A stretch of DNA of 64,000 nt from Dryocola sp032051265 (GTDB lineage: Bacteria > Pseudomonadota > Gammaproteobacteria > Enterobacterales > Enterobacteriaceae). Positions 62,403 through 64,000 of this stretch are shown here, one piece after another. The position numbers were made by a program, and so were the translations under genes. The DNA is taken from positions 1 through 64,000 of the forward strand of contig DAMBYU010000006.1 in the NCBI GenBank assembly GCA_032051265.1. The letters run 5' to 3'. The notes beneath the pieces are model-generated. The model worked only from the letters and a program-made list of their open reading frames with translations, was not told the DNA's origin and made no database searches. Within the stretch, counting starts at the first letter, position 1, and each line of letters starts with the position of its first letter.

Positions 62403-63143
62403 ATGTCTATAGACTGGAACTGGGGAATCTTTTTACAGCCCGCCCCGTTCGGCAACACCACCTATCTGGGCTGGATCTGGAATGGCTTCCAGGTCACCGT
62501 CGCCCTTTCCATCACCGCATGGATCATCGCATTTCTCGTCGGTTCTCTTTTTGGCATTCTCCGTACCGTTCCTAATCGCTGGCTTTCGGGCTTAGGCACG
62601 CTCTACGTTGAACTATTCCGTAATGTGCCGCTGATCGTGCAGTTCTTTACCTGGTATCTGGTGGTACCGGAATTGCTGCCGGAAAATCTTGGCATGTGGT
62701 TTAAAGCAGAGCTGGATCCGAACGTACAGTTCTTCCTCTCTTCGATGGTTTGTCTTGGCCTGTTCACCGCCGCGCGCGTCTGTGAGCAAGTGCGTGCTGC
62801 AATCCAGTCGTTACCACGCGGGCAGAAAAATGCGGCGCTGGCAATGGGTCTGACGCTGCCGCAGGCGTATCGCTATGTCCTGCTGCCAAATGCGTATCGC
62901 GTGATCGTGCCGCCAATGACCTCTGAAATGATGAACCTGGTGAAAAACTCAGCCATCGCATCGACCATCGGCCTGGTCGATATGGCGGCCCAGGCCGGGA
63001 AGCTGCTGGATTATTCAGCCCATGCTTATGAATCTTTTACGGCAATCACGCTCGCCTACGTGCTGATTAACGCCGTCATTATGCTGGTGATGTATGTGGT
63101 GGAACGTAAGGTTCGCCTGCCTGGCAATATGGGAGGCAAATAA
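62403..63143 (+). CDS. gltJ: Glutamate/aspartate ABC transporter permease GltJ
   Basis: Inner-membrane permease subunit of the His/Glu/Gln/Arg family. 246 aa with about five helices and the EAA loop AAIQSLPRGQKNAALAMGLT contacting the ATPase. The stop shares one base with the gltK ATG. The GGAG site lies between the upstream terminator and the ATG. Confidence 0.97.
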   Translation: MSIDWNWGIFLQPAPFGNTTYLGWIWNGFQVTVALSITAWIIAFLVGSLFGILRTVPNRWLSGLGTLYVELFRNVPLIVQFFTWYLVVPELLPENLGMWFKAELDPNVQFFLSSMVCLGLFTAARVCEQVRAAIQSLPRGQKNAALAMGLTLPQAYRYVLLPNAYRVIVPPMTSEMMNLVKNSAIASTIGLVDMAAQAGKLLDYSAHAYESFTAITLAYVLINAVIMLVMYVVERKVRLPGNMGGK

Positions 63144-63820
63144 TGTACGAGTTTGACTGGAGTTCAATTCTTCCGGCCTTGCCTTACCTGATGCAGGGGT
63201 TAGTTATCACCCTGAAAATCACCGTAACCGCCGTGGTCATCGGTATCGTATGGGGCACGCTGCTTGCCGTCATGCGTCTTTCAAGTTTTAAACCTGTCGC
63301 CTGGTTTGCCAGCGCTTACGTTAACGTTTTCCGCTCCGTGCCGCTGGTGATGGTGCTGCTGTGGTTCTATCTGGTGGTGCCCGGTTTCCTACAAAAAGTG
63401 CTGGGGCTGTCGCCGCAGACTGATATTCGTCTGATATCGGCAATGGTAGCCTTCTCGATGTTCGAAGCGGCTTACTATTCGGAGATTATCCGGGCCGGTA
63501 TCCAGAGCGTTTCTCGTGGGCAGTCCAACGCTGCGCTGGCGTTAGGCATGACGCACTGGCAGTCAATGAAATTAATCATCCTGCCGCAGGCGTTCCGCGC
63601 CATGGTGCCCTTGCTGTTAACCCAGGGCATCGTGCTGTTCCAGGATACCTCGCTGGTTTATGTTTTAAGCCTCGCCGACTTCTTCCGCACCGCTTCCACT
63701 ATTGGCGAACGTGACGGAACCCAGGTAGAAATGATCCTGTTTGCCGGTATGGTCTATTTTGCTATCAGTCTTAGTGCCTCGCTGTTGGTCAGCTACTTGA
63801 AGAAAAGGACAGTGCAATGA
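63143..63820 (+). CDS. gltK: Glutamate/aspartate ABC transporter permease GltK
   Basis: Second permease subunit, forming a heterodimer with GltJ. 225 aa with about five helices and the EAA loop AGIQSVSRGQSNAALALGMT. It overlaps gltJ by one base (TAATG) and gltL by 4 bp (ATGA). Confidence 0.97.
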   Translation: MYEFDWSSILPALPYLMQGLVITLKITVTAVVIGIVWGTLLAVMRLSSFKPVAWFASAYVNVFRSVPLVMVLLWFYLVVPGFLQKVLGLSPQTDIRLISAMVAFSMFEAAYYSEIIRAGIQSVSRGQSNAALALGMTHWQSMKLIILPQAFRAMVPLLLTQGIVLFQDTSLVYVLSLADFFRTASTIGERDGTQVEMILFAGMVYFAISLSASLLVSYLKKRTVQ

Positions 63821-64000
63821 TTTCCCTGAAAAATGTTTCTAAATGGTATGGTCACTTTCAGGTGCTAACCGACTGCTCAACGAGCGTTAAAAAAGGCGAA
63901 GTAGTAGTAGTTTGCGGGCCTTCAGGCTCTGGCAAATCGACATTAATTAAAACCGTTAACGGTCTGGAGCCGGTGCAAAAAGGCGAGATAGTGGTTAACG
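63817..64000 (+). CDS. gltL: Glutamate/aspartate ABC transporter ATPase GltL (5' part)
   Basis: First 61 codons of the ATP-binding subunit, cut by the window end. It starts MISLKNVSKWYGHFQVLTDC and shows Walker A GPSGSGKST at about residues 34-42. The ATG overlaps the gltK stop. Confidence 0.95.
   Translation, partial: MISLKNVSKWYGHFQVLTDCSTSVKKGEVVVVCGPSGSGKSTLIKTVNGLEPVQKGEIVVN

Overview
This window is a contiguous piece of enterobacterial core chromosome. Nearly every protein reads as a close homologue of an Escherichia coli K-12 protein, and the gene order matches the E. coli gltL-to-lysT segment read backwards. The sequence is not Escherichia itself. Many proteins differ in length (TolA 440 aa, NagE 673 aa, GltI 309 aa), and several E. 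coli neighbours are missing at their usual places: mngRAB, abrB, pxpA, dtpD, rhsC, speF-potE and chiQ. The family Enterobacteriaceae is well supported; I cannot name the genus. No prophage, insertion sequence, CRISPR array, integron or defence island was found.

Layout. 1-5.9 kb (minus): the 5' part of a tRNA-Lys gene, then the Tol-Pal envelope-constriction system cpoB-pal-tolB-tolA-tolR-tolQ-ybgC. 6-9.2 kb (minus): cytochrome bd-I oxidase cydA-cydB-cydX-ybgE behind a long promoter region with an FNR-like site. 9.8-19.5 kb (minus): the TCA operon sdhCDAB-sucABCD, ending in a hairpin-rich 3' UTR where the SdhX sRNA is expected. 20.2-21.5 kb (plus): divergent gltA. 21.5-27.4 kb (minus): ybfA, a full-length two-domain ybgA, phrB, ybgI, pxpB, pxpC and nei. 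27.7-35.5 kb (plus): the potassium-transport operon kdpFABC with its regulators kdpDE. 35.5-37.8 kb (minus): seqA-pgm. 37.9-40.6 kb (plus): ybfF, ybfE, fldA, fur. 40.7-46.5 kb (minus): chitoporin chiP, glnS, nagE. 46.8-50.8 kb (plus): nagB-nagA-nagC-nagD. 51.1-52.8 kb (plus): asnB. 53.0-53.7 kb (plus): seven tRNA genes (Met-Leu-Gln-Gln-Met-Gln-Gln). 53.8-55.0 kb (minus): ubiF. 55.1-60.8 kb (plus): miaB-ybeZ-ybeY-ybeX-lnt. 61.1-64.0 kb (plus): the glutamate/aspartate transporter gltI-[sroC]-gltJ-gltK-gltL, with gltL cut by the window end.

How the genes fit together. Citrate synthase, 2-oxoglutarate dehydrogenase, succinyl-CoA synthetase and succinate dehydrogenase form one stretch of the TCA cycle feeding quinol to the neighbouring cytochrome bd oxidase. 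The chiP, nagE and nagBACD genes take up chitin sugars and N-acetylglucosamine and degrade them, sharing NagC operator-like sites. Small-RNA control is visible at several points: a ChiX-complementary leader on chiP, a C/A-rich GcvB-type target before gltI, SroC between gltI and gltJ, and probable SdhX after sucD.

I did not find a previously undescribed multi-gene system. The most interesting items are the two-domain YbgA (DUF523-DUF1722, the architecture of tRNA 4-thiouridine desulfidase RudS) beside the photolyase gene, the pxpBC pair lacking pxpA, the 21-bp palindrome duplicated at both ends of the SroC region, an unusual in-frame leader ahead of fur, and a variant tRNA-Met with a compensated acceptor-stem pair.
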